The position numbers and the translations under genes are program-made. Below, piece by piece: positions 51,338 to 60,074 of a stretch of 64,000 bases of DNA. Each line of letters begins with the position of its first letter. Positions within the stretch are counted from its first letter, which is position 1. Source of the stretch: Novosphingobium sp. GTDB lineage: Bacteria > Pseudomonadota > Alphaproteobacteria > Sphingomonadales > Sphingomonadaceae. The stretch spans positions 62,001 to 126,000 of the forward strand of contig NZ_JAUYRV010000028.1 in the NCBI RefSeq assembly GCF_030696665.1, in the 5' to 3' direction. A model generated the notes under the pieces. It was not told where the DNA came from. It did not search any database and saw only the letters and a program-made list of their open reading frames with translations.

Positions 51338-52626
51338 CCGAAGATCCTCTTGGTCCTCTCGATGCCGCGCACGAGCGCGGCAATATCGCTTTTATCGCTG
51401 TAGATGCCGAAGCTGGCGCGCGCCGTGGCGGGCACGCCAAGGTGCGCCATCAGTGGCTGCGCGCAGTGGTGCCCGGCCCGGATCGCCACGCCTTCCTCGT
51501 CCAGAATGGTGCCCAGATCGTGCGGGTGGACGCCTTCCAGCGCGAAGCTGAGGATGCCGGCGCTGTCCTCTGGTCCGAACAGGTGGATGGAATTGAACGC
51601 CTGCAGCGCTTCGCGGGCCTTGGCCACCAGCGCGCACTCGTGCGCATGGATGGCGCGCAATCCCAGCGCTGTGACGAAATCGGCTGCTGCGCCAAAGCCG
51701 ATGGCTTCGACGATGGCGGGCGTGCCGGCCTCGAACCGCTGGGGGGCGGGAGCATAAGTCGTGCGTTCGAAGGTGACCTTGTCGATCATCGCGCCGCCGC
51801 CTTGCCACGGGGGCATGGCGTCGAGAATCTCGGCCTTGGCCCAGAGAGCGCCGATACCGGTTGGGCCATAGAGCTTGTGCGCGGAGAAGACGTAGAAGTC
51901 TGCATCCAGCGCCTTTACGTCCACGGTCAGGCGGGCGACCGACTGGCAGCCATCAAGCAGGATCTTTGCGCCGACATTGTGGGCGAGCGCGACGGCGCGG
52001 GGCGCATCGAGGACCGAGCCGAGCACGTTCGAGACGTGCGCGAAGGACACCAGCTTGTGCGCAGGCGTAAGCATCCGTTCTGCTGCATCGAGATCGATCA
52101 AGCCGTCTTCGGTCAGCGGGCAGACGTCGATGTCCACGCCAGTGCGATCACGCAGCATCTGCCAGGGCACGATATTGGCGTGGTGTTCGAGCGTGGATAT
52201 GAGGATGCGGTCGCCCGCCTTGAGGTTCTGCTGCCCCCACGTGTGCGCGACGAGGTTGATCGCCTCGGTCGCGCCGCGGGTGAAGACGAGTTCGTTTTCC
52301 TGCCCGCCGATCAGCGTGGCAACCTTGCGGCGCGCGGCTTCGAAGGCCAGCGTCATGTCGGCCGAGCGGGCATAGACGCCCCGATGGACGGTGGCGTAAT
52401 CGCTGCCGAGCGCGCGGGTCATGGCGTCGATCACGACTTGCGGTTTTTGCGCGGTGGCGGCGGTATCGAGGTAGTGCCAGCGGGTGCCGTCAGGGTTGAC
52501 GAGGCCGGGCCACTCTGCCGCTTGCTCCCCCGCGAAGGCGGGGGCCTCGGGAGAGGTGGCGCTTGATTGCCTGAGGCCCCCGCCTTCGCGGGGGAGCAGG
52601 GTGGTGTTGGTGGCGGGCTGCGTCAC
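51334..52626 (-). CDS. sufS: Cysteine desulfurase SufS, GTG start, with repeat-derived N-terminal segment
   Basis: 430 residues. It supplies sulfur from cysteine with pyridoxal phosphate. The PLP lysine is in FSAHKLYGPTGIGALW, and the active-site cysteine in RAGHHCAQPLM. GTG at 52624-52626 overlaps the sufD stop. Residues about 10-35 read TLLPREGG...PEAPAFAGEQ, which is translated palindromic repeat; the family-like sequence begins at GLVNPDGTRWHYLDTAATAQKP. The insert does not touch the PLP fold, so activity should be kept. Confidence 0.93.
   Translation of the reverse strand: MTQPATNTTLLPREGGGLRQSSATSPEAPAFAGEQAAEWPGLVNPDGTRWHYLDTAATAQKPQVVIDAMTRALGSDYATVHRGVYARSADMTLAFEAARRKVATLIGGQENELVFTRGATEAINLVAHTWGQQNLKAGDRILISTLEHHANIVPWQMLRDRTGVDIDVCPLTEDGLIDLDAAERMLTPAHKLVSFAHVSNVLGSVLDAPRAVALAHNVGAKILLDGCQSVARLTVDVKALDADFYVFSAHKLYGPTGIGALWAKAEILDAMPPWQGGGAMIDKVTFERTTYAPAPQRFEAGTPAIVEAIGFGAAADFVTALGLRAIHAHECALVAKAREALQAFNSIHLFGPEDSAGILSFALEGVHPHDLGTILDEEGVAIRAGHHCAQPLMAHLGVPATARASFGIYSDKSDIAALVRGIERTKRIFG
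52523..52598. repeat. 26-bp perfect inverted repeat inside the sufS reading frame
   Basis: Arms 52523-52548 and 52573-52598 are perfect reverse complements with a 24-base spacer. The core CCCCCGCGAAGGCGGGGG is a variant of family B. All 76 bases are in frame and free of stop codons in sufS. Confidence 0.92.
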
Positions 52627-53360
52627 AGCATGGCCTCCAGCGCCTTTAGCGCGGTGTCGGTCAGGGCTTCCTCGTCCGCCGCACCGACGAAAGCTTCGGC
52701 GATGAAGGCTTGCAACATCAGCTTCTTGGCCTCGGCAGGCGGGAGGCCGCGCTGGGCGAGGTAGAACAGGCTTTGCGGATCGAGTTCGCCCACGGCGCAA
52801 CCGTGCGCGCACTTCACATCGTCGGCGTAGATTTCGAGTTCGGGCCGCGCATTGGCGGTGGCAGTGCGATCGAGCAGCATCGCGCGGATCGATTGCGAGC
52901 CGTCGGTGCCGATGGCCCCGCGCGCCACGGCCACTTTGCCGAGGTAGGTGCCGGTGGCATGGCCAGCGAGAACCGAGCGCACGACTTGCGTTGAAATCGC
53001 GTCAGGTTCTGCGTGGATGACCTGCGTGACGACTTCCACCGTCTGGTCACCGCCTGCAATCTGCGCTGCGCCGAGGTGGAACTTTGCTGCCTTGCCCAGC
53101 GTGACGGTTACGGAGAGGCGGCCATAGGCGGACCCGGCGTTGAGCAGGCGCAGGTCAAATTCTGCACCGTCTTCCAGCGTGATGGCAATGTCTTGCGCGG
53201 TGTCGTTCGCGCCATCGAGGATCACCGCGAGCGCGCCATGCTCACCCGCTGCAACACGGATGTCCTGCACAGGCACCGGCCACAGCGGTTCCAGCGCGGT
53301 AAGATCGGCGTAGCGGTACGCCTCGTCCCGGCGCGTTGGCAGGGTGACCGCCTGGGTCAT
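52623..53360 (-). CDS. sufD: Fe-S cluster assembly scaffold SufD
   Basis: 245 residues, short for SufD (often 400). The C-terminal beta-helix and the CAHG motif (DDVKCAHGCAVGELD) are present, followed by FYLAQRGLPPAEAKKLMLQAFIAEAF. The N-terminal helical part is reduced. It forms the SufBC2D scaffold with the products of the upstream genes. It overlaps sufC by ATGA. Confidence 0.93.
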   Translation of the reverse strand: MTQAVTLPTRRDEAYRYADLTALEPLWPVPVQDIRVAAGEHGALAVILDGANDTAQDIAITLEDGAEFDLRLLNAGSAYGRLSVTVTLGKAAKFHLGAAQIAGGDQTVEVVTQVIHAEPDAISTQVVRSVLAGHATGTYLGKVAVARGAIGTDGSQSIRAMLLDRTATANARPELEIYADDVKCAHGCAVGELDPQSLFYLAQRGLPPAEAKKLMLQAFIAEAFVGAADEEALTDTALKALEAML

Positions 53361-54106
53361 GCCGCCACGGCCTCATAGCCATGCTCTTCGAGTTCGAGCG
53401 CCAGTTCCGCGCCGCCGGTCTTGACGATGCGGCCACCGGCAAGGACGTGGACGAAATCGGGCTTCACGTAATCAAGCAGGCGCTGATAGTGCGTGATCAG
53501 CAGCACGGCCTTGTTTGGCTTGCGCATGATCGCGTTGATGCCTTCGCCGCAAATGCGCAGCGCATCGATGTCGAGGCCGGAATCGGTTTCGTCGAGGATT
53601 GCCAGCTTCGGATCGAGAATGCCCATCTGCACCATCTCGGCGCGCTTCTTTTCACCGCCCGAAAAGCCGACGTTTACCGGGCGCTTGAGCATGTCCATGT
53701 CCATGCGCAGCAGCGCGGCCTTTTCTTTGGCGAGCTTCAGGAATTCGCCGCCGGAAAGCGGAGCTTCCCCGCGCGCCTTGCGCTGGGCATTGGCAGATTC
53801 GCGCAGGAACTGGACGAAGGAGACGCCGGGAATTTCGACCGGATACTGGAAGCCGAGGAACAGGCCAGCGGCGGCGCGTTCGTGCGGTTCGAGGTCGAAC
53901 AGGTCCACACCATCCAGCGTGGCGCTGCCGCCGGTCACTTCATAGCCGGGACGCCCGCCGAGCGTGTAGCCCAGCGTGGATTTCCCCGCGCCGTTCGGCC
54001 CCATGATCGCGTGGATTTCACCCGCGTTGATGGTGAGCGACAGGCCCTTGAGGATCTGCTTGTCGGCAATGGTGGCGGAGAGGTTCTGGATGTTGAGCAT
54101 GGTCAT
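53357..54106 (-). CDS. sufC: Fe-S cluster assembly ATPase SufC
   Basis: 249 residues. ABC-type ATPase with Walker A GPNGAGKSTL (residues 36-45), signature FSGGEKKRAEM and Walker B LAILDETDSGLDIDALR. It drives conformational change of SufB-SufD. The start overlaps nothing; the next gene upstream is a nuclease-fold protein five bases away. Confidence 0.96.
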   Translation of the reverse strand: MTMLNIQNLSATIADKQILKGLSLTINAGEIHAIMGPNGAGKSTLGYTLGGRPGYEVTGGSATLDGVDLFDLEPHERAAAGLFLGFQYPVEIPGVSFVQFLRESANAQRKARGEAPLSGGEFLKLAKEKAALLRMDMDMLKRPVNVGFSGGEKKRAEMVQMGILDPKLAILDETDSGLDIDALRICGEGINAIMRKPNKAVLLITHYQRLLDYVKPDFVHVLAGGRIVKTGGAELALELEEHGYEAVAA

Positions 54107-54111
54107 TTCTC

Positions 54112-54630
54112 TCAGTCGCGAGCCCGGGTGTAGGGGGTGCGCTGCGGACGCGCGGCGGAGCGCGAGTAGCTGGGGCGTTGCGGGCGGGCGGCGCGCAACT
54201 CGTCGTAGCGGGCCTTCATTGCTGACAGCAGGGCGCGGGACGCGCCTTCAGGGTCGGCCAGCACTTCGGCGGCGTCATAGCGGATGACTTTAAGGCCGAC
54301 GGCGGCAAGGCTGGCATCGCGGCGCTGTTCGATCTCGGGGTTTTCGTCACGGTTGAGCGCGACCACCAGCTTGAGCGGCTGGCTGGCGAAATCGACGATG
54401 GCCGAGCCGATCACGGCAAAGCGCTTGAACTTGAATTCGCCCAGGTCTTCCTTGGCCAGTTCATCGGCCAATGCGGTATGCGCAGCGTCTGGATCGCGAC
54501 GCATTTCGCGCGCGGTATCGTGGATCGAATCGAGGCGCGAGCCGGAAATGGCCCAGCCGCGACCCTTTTTCTGGATCTTCGGCGCGTCGGCGCGCTCGCT
54601 GGCGGGGCGCAGGGTGAGGGTCTTTTTCAT
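54112..54630 (-). CDS. DUF559-like (Vsr/restriction-fold) protein within the SUF operon
   Basis: 172 residues. The core (about residues 60-135: GEFKFKRFAVIGSAIVDFASQPLKLVVALN, then DASLAAVGLKVIRYDAAEVLADPEG) resembles the DUF559/very-short-patch-repair nuclease fold. The VDF acidic residue is present but the following E-x-K-type residues read VVALNRDEN, so catalysis is doubtful. The C-terminal tail is Arg/Pro/Ser-rich and repeated (ARPQRPSYSRSAARPQRTPYTRARD). Its role in Fe-S assembly, if any, is unknown. It lies between sufB and sufC on the same strand. Confidence 0.72.
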   Translation of the reverse strand: MKKTLTLRPASERADAPKIQKKGRGWAISGSRLDSIHDTAREMRRDPDAAHTALADELAKEDLGEFKFKRFAVIGSAIVDFASQPLKLVVALNRDENPEIEQRRDASLAAVGLKVIRYDAAEVLADPEGASRALLSAMKARYDELRAARPQRPSYSRSAARPQRTPYTRARD

Positions 54631-54658
54631 TCTGCGTACGCCTTGCCATTTATATCTT

Positions 54659-54743
54659 CGTCACCCCGGACTTGATCCGGGGTCCCGCTTTTTGTTTCGC
54701 CCGCTGCGAGAGGAAGCGGGACCCCGGCTCGGGGGCCGGGGTG
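54659..54743. repeat. Inverted repeat pair, family E (GTCACCCCGGACTTGATCCGGGGTCCCGC type)
   Basis: Arms at about 54659-54687 and 54712-54743 lie in the 136-base gap between sufB and the DUF559-like gene. The left one has an internal palindrome CCCCGGAC-TTGA-TCCGGGG. It differs from the other families. Confidence 0.8.
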
Positions 54744-54766
54744 ACGGTGGAGGGTAGCGAAGCGCA

Positions 54767-56248
54767 TTAGCCCACGCTCCCCTCAAGCGAGATGCCGAGC
54801 AGCTTCTGTGCCTCGACCGCAAATTCCATCGGCAACTGCTTCAGCACGTCACGCGCGAAACCGTTGACGATCAGGGCGACGGCGCTTTCCTGATCCAGCC
54901 CGCGCTGCATGGCGTAGTAGAGTTGGTCGTCGCTGATCTTCGAGGTCGTCGCTTCGTGCTCGATCGTGGCGCTGGGGTTGCGCACTTCGATGTAGGGCAC
55001 GGTGTGTGCGCCGCAGTCTGCGCCCAGCAGAAGGCTATCGCACTGGGTGAAGTTGCGCACGCCTTCGGCCTGTGGGGCCACGCGGACGAGGCCGCGATAG
55101 GTGTTGTTCGATTTGCCCGCAGAGATGCCCTTCGACACGATGGTCGAGCGGCTGCCCTTGCCGTTGTGGATCATCTTGGTGCCGGTATCGGCCTGCTGGT
55201 AATTGTTGGTGACAGCGACCGAGTAGAATTCGCCCACCGAATCCTCACCATTCAGCACGCAGGACGGATACTTCCACGTGATGGCAGAGCCGGTTTCGAC
55301 CTGCGTCCACGACACCTTGCTGCGCGCACCCTGGCAGAGAGCGCGCTTGGTGACGAAGTTGTAGATGCCGCCAAGGCCATCGGCATTGCCGGGATACCAG
55401 TTCTGGACGGTGGAATACTTGATTTCGGCATCGTCCATCGCAACCAGTTCCACCACCGCGGCGTGGAGCTGGTTTTCATCGCGCATCGGCGCGGTGCAGC
55501 CTTCTAGGTAGCTGACATAGCTGCCCTTTTCGGCCACGATCAGGGTGCGTTCGAACTGGCCGGTGTTTTCCGCGTTGATGCGGAAATAGGTGGACAGCTC
55601 CATCGGGCAGCGCACGCCTTCGGGGATGTAGACGAAAGTGCCGTCCGAAAAGACCGCGCAGTTGAGCGTGGCGAAGTAGTTGTCGTGCATCGGCACGATC
55701 TTGCCCAGCCACTTCTTCACGAGGTCAGGGTATTCGCGGATCGCTTCGGAGATGGAGCGGAAGATGACGCCTGCCTGTTCCAGCTCCTTGCGGAAGGTGG
55801 TGGCAACGCTGACAGAATCGAACACCGCATCGACTGCAACCTTGCGCGCGCCTTCGACGCCAGCGAGCACTTTCTGCTCTTCCAGCGGAATGCCGAGCTT
55901 TTCGTAGATGCGCAGGATTTCGGGATCGACCTCGTCAAGGCTGCCGAGCTTGGGCTTGGTCTTGGGTGCAGCCCAATAGTAGGCGTCCTGATAGTCGATC
56001 GGCGGGACGTTCAGCTTGGCCCAATCGGGCGTGGGCATGGTCAGCCAGTGACGATAGGCCTTGAGCCGCCATTCGAGCATCCACTCCGGCTCGTCCTTCT
56101 TGGCCGAGATGTAGCGGACGGTATCTTCGGACAGGCCCTTGGGGCCGTATTCCTGCTCGATGTCGGAAGACCAGCCGTGTTCGTAATCGGCTGCTCTTGC
56201 CGCTGCATCGTGCGCGGCCTGATCCTTGAGTTCTACGTTATCAGTCAT
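54767..56248 (-). CDS. sufB: Fe-S cluster assembly scaffold SufB
   Basis: 493 residues. The beta-helix core contains the conserved blocks [54 protein letters not shown] and [23 protein letters not shown]; the C-terminal [41 protein letters not shown] is typical. The start at 56248 has GGAGG seven bases upstream. Its start overlaps the stop of the Rrf2 regulator by ATGA, so the regulator and sufB are translated together. Confidence 0.97.
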   Translation of the reverse strand: MTDNVELKDQAAHDAAARAADYEHGWSSDIEQEYGPKGLSEDTVRYISAKKDEPEWMLEWRLKAYRHWLTMPTPDWAKLNVPPIDYQDAYYWAAPKTKPKLGSLDEVDPEILRIYEKLGIPLEEQKVLAGVEGARKVAVDAVFDSVSVATTFRKELEQAGVIFRSISEAIREYPDLVKKWLGKIVPMHDNYFATLNCAVFSDGTFVYIPEGVRCPMELSTYFRINAENTGQFERTLIVAEKGSYVSYLEGCTAPMRDENQLHAAVVELVAMDDAEIKYSTVQNWYPGNADGLGGIYNFVTKRALCQGARSKVSWTQVETGSAITWKYPSCVLNGEDSVGEFYSVAVTNNYQQADTGTKMIHNGKGSRSTIVSKGISAGKSNNTYRGLVRVAPQAEGVRNFTQCDSLLLGADCGAHTVPYIEVRNPSATIEHEATTSKISDDQLYYAMQRGLDQESAVALIVNGFARDVLKQLPMEFAVEAQKLLGISLEGSVG

Positions 56249-56685
56249 GCCATAACCTCCGCCCCCAAGGCCGCAGTTGCGGCAGGACGGGACAATTGGG
56301 TGAGCGGGATTCCGGCCAGCGCACCGCGCAGCGCGGCGTCGACCGCAGGCCAGTGCGGACGGACGGTGCACGCGCTTTCGAGCGTGCAATCGTGGCGCCC
56401 ATGATCGCTGCAGGGGGTGAGCGCAATAGGGCCTTCGACGGCCTCCACAATATCGGCGAGCGTGATTGCAGCGGCCGGGCGGGCCAGCTTCAGCCCGCCA
56501 TGTGCGCCGCGCACCGCCTTGAGCAGACCTGCGGCGGACAATTTGCTGACCAGTTTCTGCACGGTGGGGGCGGGTAGGCCGGTTTCATCGGCCAGTTGCT
56601 GGGCCGAGACGCGCGCGTGTCCGCAATGGCGCGCGGCGGCGCTCATCGTGACGACGGCATAATCGGCCATGCTGGAAAGGCGCAT
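56245..56685 (-). CDS. SUF operon Rrf2 family regulator (IscR/SufR-like)
   Basis: 146 residues. Winged helix ([20 protein letters not shown], then [24 protein letters not shown] and [13 protein letters not shown]) with three cysteines in [18 protein letters not shown], the Fe-S-binding region. It probably senses cluster demand and represses or activates the operon it heads. The symbol iscR is not used because the sequence alone does not exclude SufR-like members. A candidate operator stands upstream. Confidence 0.9.
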   Translation of the reverse strand: MRLSSMADYAVVTMSAAARHCGHARVSAQQLADETGLPAPTVQKLVSKLSAAGLLKAVRGAHGGLKLARPAAAITLADIVEAVEGPIALTPCSDHGRHDCTLESACTVRPHWPAVDAALRGALAGIPLTQLSRPAATAALGAEVMA

Positions 56686-56720
56686 CGGCGGGTGTCCCGG
56701 ATTGACGATCTGTAAATCAG

Positions 56721-56736
56721 ACCGAATCGTTCCGGT
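56721..56736. promoter_or_regulatory. Candidate operator of the SUF regulator
   Basis: ACCGAATCGTTCCGGT, an imperfect palindrome (ACCG...CGGT with a matching inner AT/CG), lies about 40 bases upstream of the regulator start. It could be bound by the regulator itself. Confidence 0.4.
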
Positions 56737-56794
56737 TATCTAGGCGCGGGGGCGGCAAGGTGCAAGAGCGGCCTTTATGGCTGGGGAGAAGGCC

Positions 56795-56836
56795 AAAAAA
56801 AGGGCGGCCGCGCTCCACAAAGGATCATCGGCCGCC
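56795..56836 (-). terminator. Strong intrinsic terminator of the candidate sRNA
   Basis: On the minus strand GGCGGCCG (56829-56836) pairs with CGGCCGCC (56803-56810) and is followed by CTTTTTTT (56795-56802). The 8-bp GC stem and seven-base T-tract make it one of the best terminators in the window. Confidence 0.85.
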
Positions 56837-56911
56837 TTGAAGTCGAGAACCCAGCACATCGCTGCACCGAGCCCTTCGGGTCGCAGCGCCTTCCTAGGCA
56901 GAAGCCCGGTT
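56795..56911 (-). ncRNA. Candidate small RNA with intrinsic terminator
   Basis: Minus-strand reading gives a TACAAT -10-like box (56917-56922), then about 117 bases ending in GGCGGCCG/CGGCCGCC and T7. Between them are stems CGCTGC/GCAGCG (56883-56888 with 56860-56865) with an inner CCC/GGG, and CTTC/GAAG. No annotated gene is near enough to own this transcript, and it is divergent from pyrD. A short ORF (MCWVLDFKAADDPLW...) crosses the terminator and is unlikely. It does not look like SRP RNA, 6S or tmRNA. No -35 is clear. Confidence 0.55.
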
Positions 56912-57136
56912 CAAGAATTGTATGGATTCGACAAATTCGGTGGCATTGTGGCAACAATCGCCGATCATTCAATTACAATTGCCGTCATTTCCGACAGATT
57001 CGAACTTGGCCCCCGGCACAATACGTCGCAAAGATGCAACACGGGGTGTGCGTACGGCCTTATGGATCGCGTGCCGGACTGACCCCGATTCGCTTCGACA
57101 TCCTTCACCAGTTCGCAGAACCGGAACCGTTTGACC

Positions 57137-58186
57137 GTGACGCCTTATTCGCTGCTGCGCCCGCTGATTTTCCGCATTCCTGCCGAGCCTGCCCATCGCC
57201 TGACGATCAAGGCCCTTTCTTTGAGCCACGCTGGGGGCACCAAGGCTCCGACCCCGAGCCTTGCGCAGCGGGTGGCGGGGATCGCCTTTCCCAATCCGGT
57301 CGGCATGGCTCCGGGTTTCGACAAGAACGCCGAAGTGCCCGATGCGATGCTGGGGTTGGGCTTCGGCTTTGTGGAAGTGGGCACGGTCACGCCGCTGCCG
57401 CAAGAGGGCAATCCCAAGCCACGCCTGTTCCGATTGGTTGAAGACCGCGCGGTGATCAACCGCATGGGATTCAACAACGAAGGCGCGCAGGCAGTGGCGA
57501 ACCGGCTGGTGCGGCGGCGTGAGATCGGGCCGCGCGGCCTGCCGGGCATCGTGGGTGTGAACATTGGCGCGAACAAGGACTCGGTTGATCGTATCGCCGA
57601 TTATGCGCAGATGACGCGGCTGATGGCGCCGCTGGCGTCCTATCTGACGGTCAATATTTCCTCGCCCAACACGCCCGGCCTGCGCGCGTTGCAGGATGAA
57701 GGCGCGCTATCGGCGTTGCTGGATGCGGTGATCGAGGCGCGGGGCAATATCAATGTGCCGATCTTCCTGAAGCTTGCACCGGATCTTGAACCTTCGGACA
57801 TCGATGGGATTTGCCGGATCGCGCTGGAAAAGCAGTTGGCTGCGCTGATCGTATCGAACACCACGATCACGCGCCCCGCGCTGCAATCGCGCCATGCCAT
57901 TGAAGCAGGAGGGCTTTCGGGGGAGCCTCTGCGTGAGCTGGCGCTGCAACGCTTGCGTGATTTCCGCAAGGCGAGTGGCGGGGCGATTCCGCTGATCGGC
58001 GTGGGCGGCATCGCCACGGTTGACGATGCCTGGGCACGCATCCGTGCGGGCGCGAACCTGATCCAGATATACAGCGCGATGGTCTATGAAGGGCCGGGGC
58101 TGGCATCGCGGATCGTGGCCGGCCTTGAAAAGAAGGTGCGCGAAGCGGGCATGACGTCCATTGCCGAGGCGGTCGGCAGCGAATAG
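57137..58186 (+). CDS. pyrD: Dihydroorotate dehydrogenase (quinone), class 2
   Basis: 349 residues. Membrane-associated class 2 enzyme oxidising dihydroorotate to orotate with FMN and quinone. The N-terminal helix (LLRPLIFRIPAEPAHRLTIKAL) is the quinone-side membrane anchor; FPNPVGMAPGFDKNAEV, NISSPNTPGLRALQ with the catalytic Ser, and IGVGGIATVDDAWARI are complete. No ATG precedes it. TTG (57131) and GTG (57137) are the candidates; I prefer GTG because of spacing from GGAA at 57123-57126, but only weakly. Confidence 0.94.
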   Translation: MTPYSLLRPLIFRIPAEPAHRLTIKALSLSHAGGTKAPTPSLAQRVAGIAFPNPVGMAPGFDKNAEVPDAMLGLGFGFVEVGTVTPLPQEGNPKPRLFRLVEDRAVINRMGFNNEGAQAVANRLVRRREIGPRGLPGIVGVNIGANKDSVDRIADYAQMTRLMAPLASYLTVNISSPNTPGLRALQDEGALSALLDAVIEARGNINVPIFLKLAPDLEPSDIDGICRIALEKQLAALIVSNTTITRPALQSRHAIEAGGLSGEPLRELALQRLRDFRKASGGAIPLIGVGGIATVDDAWARIRAGANLIQIYSAMVYEGPGLASRIVAGLEKKVREAGMTSIAEAVGSE

Positions 58187-58196
58187 CCTTGGGCGC

Positions 58197-59963
58197 ATGA
58201 CATTACTGCGCGCCTTTCGCTTCCTGCCCGTTTCCGCTGTCCTGCTTGCCGGGGCCTGCGTTCCACCGCCGAGTGCTTCGGTGGCTCCGCCCAATCCCGC
58301 GCCGGTCGGCTCAGCGGCTGATGGCGTGCCGGTGGATGGGCCGGGGCTGGTTTCAGCTGCCGATGCGCGCGCGGCTGAGGCGGGGGTGCAGATGCTGCGG
58401 CTGGGTGGCAGCGCCACCGATGCGGCAATTGCCACGATGCTGGCGCTGACGGTGGTGGAGCCGCAAAGTTCCGGTATCGGGGGTGGCGGGTTCCTTGTTT
58501 TGGGCGATGCTGCGGGCACGGTTGAGACGATTGACGGGCGGGAAACCGCACCAAAGGCGGCGACATCGCAGTGGTTCTATGTCGATGGCAAGCCGTTGGT
58601 CTGGCCGGATTCGGTGATCGGTGGGCGCAGTGTGGGCGTGCCGGGCAACTTGCGGCTGGCAGCGATGGCGCACAACGAAAAGGGCAAGATCGCGTGGCGC
58701 ACGCTGTTCCAGCCCGCGATCAGGCTGGCGCGCGAGGGCTATGCCATCACGCCGCGCATGCGGGCGATGTTAAGCGCGGCGAGCAGGACCGGCGCATTCG
58801 ACCCGGCGGCACGGGCGCTGTTTTATGACGCGGCAGGAGAGCCGCTGCCGGTGGGCACCGTGGTGCGCAACCCAGCGCTGGCGGCGACGCTGGAAAGCAT
58901 TGCCGCGCGTGGGGCGGACAGCTTCTACACCGGCGACAATGCGATGTTGCTGGCGAGCAAGGTTGGCACGAGTCCCAAAAATCCATCGCCGCTGACCACG
59001 GCTGATCTGGCGGCCTACAAGGCGGTTAAGCGGCCGCCGGTGTGTGGGGAATACCGCAAGTACCGCGTATGCGGGATGGGACCGCCGAGTTCGGGGGCGA
59101 CCACTGTGTTCGCCATCCTGAAGCAGATCGAGCGGTTCGATATGAAGGCACTTGGCTCGACCAGTCCGGTGGCGTGGCACCTGATCGCCGAATCACAGCG
59201 GCTGGCCTATGCGGATCGCGAACAATATCTGGCCGACAGCGATTTCGTGCCGGTGCCGCTGGCCGGGCTGACCGATCCTGGCTATTTGGCCGGACGCTCG
59301 GCGCTGATTTCTGAAGGCGCGACGATGGCCACGGCGCTGCCGGGCAAACCTGCGGGCGCAAAGCTGGCCTTTGCGCGGCCCGGCCACCAGGAAGAACACG
59401 GCACCACGCACTTCGTGACGGTGGACCGCTGGGGCAATTCCACCAGCTACACCTCCACCATCGAAGGGCCGTTCGGATCGGGGCTGATGGTGGGCGGGTA
59501 TTACCTCAACAACGAGCTGACCGATTTCAACATCGTGCCCGACAAGGACGGCAAGCCGACCGCAAACCGCGTGGAAGGCGGCAAGCGCCCGCGCAGTTCG
59601 ATGGCGCCGACGCTGGTCTATGGCCCGGATGGAGCGCTTCGCCTCGCCGTGGGTGCGGCGGGCGGCACGACAATTCCAGCGCAAGTGGCCAAGGCGATCA
59701 TCGGCGTGATCGACTGGGATTTGTCCGCGCGTGATGCGATTGCGCTGCCGGTGATCTATGCACCGGGCAATGCGGTTTCGGTGGAAAAGGGCACCACGTT
59801 GGAGGCCATGATCCCGGCTTTTCAGGCGCTGGGCCATGTGCAAGTGACGGCGCGCAGCCCGTCGTTCAAGGCGAACGCGATTGAGCGGGTGCGCGTGGGC
59901 GGCAAGTGGGTGTGGCGCGGTGCGGCAGATCCGCGTAGCGAAGGGGCGGCTGTCGCACCTTGA
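58197..59963 (+). CDS. ggt: Gamma-glutamyltransferase
   Basis: 588 residues with an N-terminal signal (FLPVSAVLLAGAC) that could be a lipid anchor. It cleaves gamma-glutamyl bonds of glutathione in the periplasm after self-cleavage. The nucleophilic Thr follows EEHG in EEHGTTHFVTVDRWGNSTSYT. GGGGFLVLGD and DGRETAPKAA are typical of the large subunit, PRSSMAPTLVYGPDG of the small. It starts at 58197 close behind pyrD. Confidence 0.94.
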   Translation: MTLLRAFRFLPVSAVLLAGACVPPPSASVAPPNPAPVGSAADGVPVDGPGLVSAADARAAEAGVQMLRLGGSATDAAIATMLALTVVEPQSSGIGGGGFLVLGDAAGTVETIDGRETAPKAATSQWFYVDGKPLVWPDSVIGGRSVGVPGNLRLAAMAHNEKGKIAWRTLFQPAIRLAREGYAITPRMRAMLSAASRTGAFDPAARALFYDAAGEPLPVGTVVRNPALAATLESIAARGADSFYTGDNAMLLASKVGTSPKNPSPLTTADLAAYKAVKRPPVCGEYRKYRVCGMGPPSSGATTVFAILKQIERFDMKALGSTSPVAWHLIAESQRLAYADREQYLADSDFVPVPLAGLTDPGYLAGRSALISEGATMATALPGKPAGAKLAFARPGHQEEHGTTHFVTVDRWGNSTSYTSTIEGPFGSGLMVGGYYLNNELTDFNIVPDKDGKPTANRVEGGKRPRSSMAPTLVYGPDGALRLAVGAAGGTTIPAQVAKAIIGVIDWDLSARDAIALPVIYAPGNAVSVEKGTTLEAMIPAFQALGHVQVTARSPSFKANAIERVRVGGKWVWRGAADPRSEGAAVAP

Positions 59964-60074
59964 CGTGATGCAACACAGGTTGCCGTAAGGGCAGCGCGCC
60001 ACTAGGTTCCAGTGCAACCATCAGGAGCGGCCAGCAACGGTCGCCCGAAACGCAAATGGGCCGAGGAACCAGAC

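Noticed and set aside
56777..57082. 101-codon plus-strand ORF in the gap before pyrD
   Set aside because: It overlaps the terminator stem of the candidate small RNA, its composition is not protein-like, and there is no ribosome binding site.
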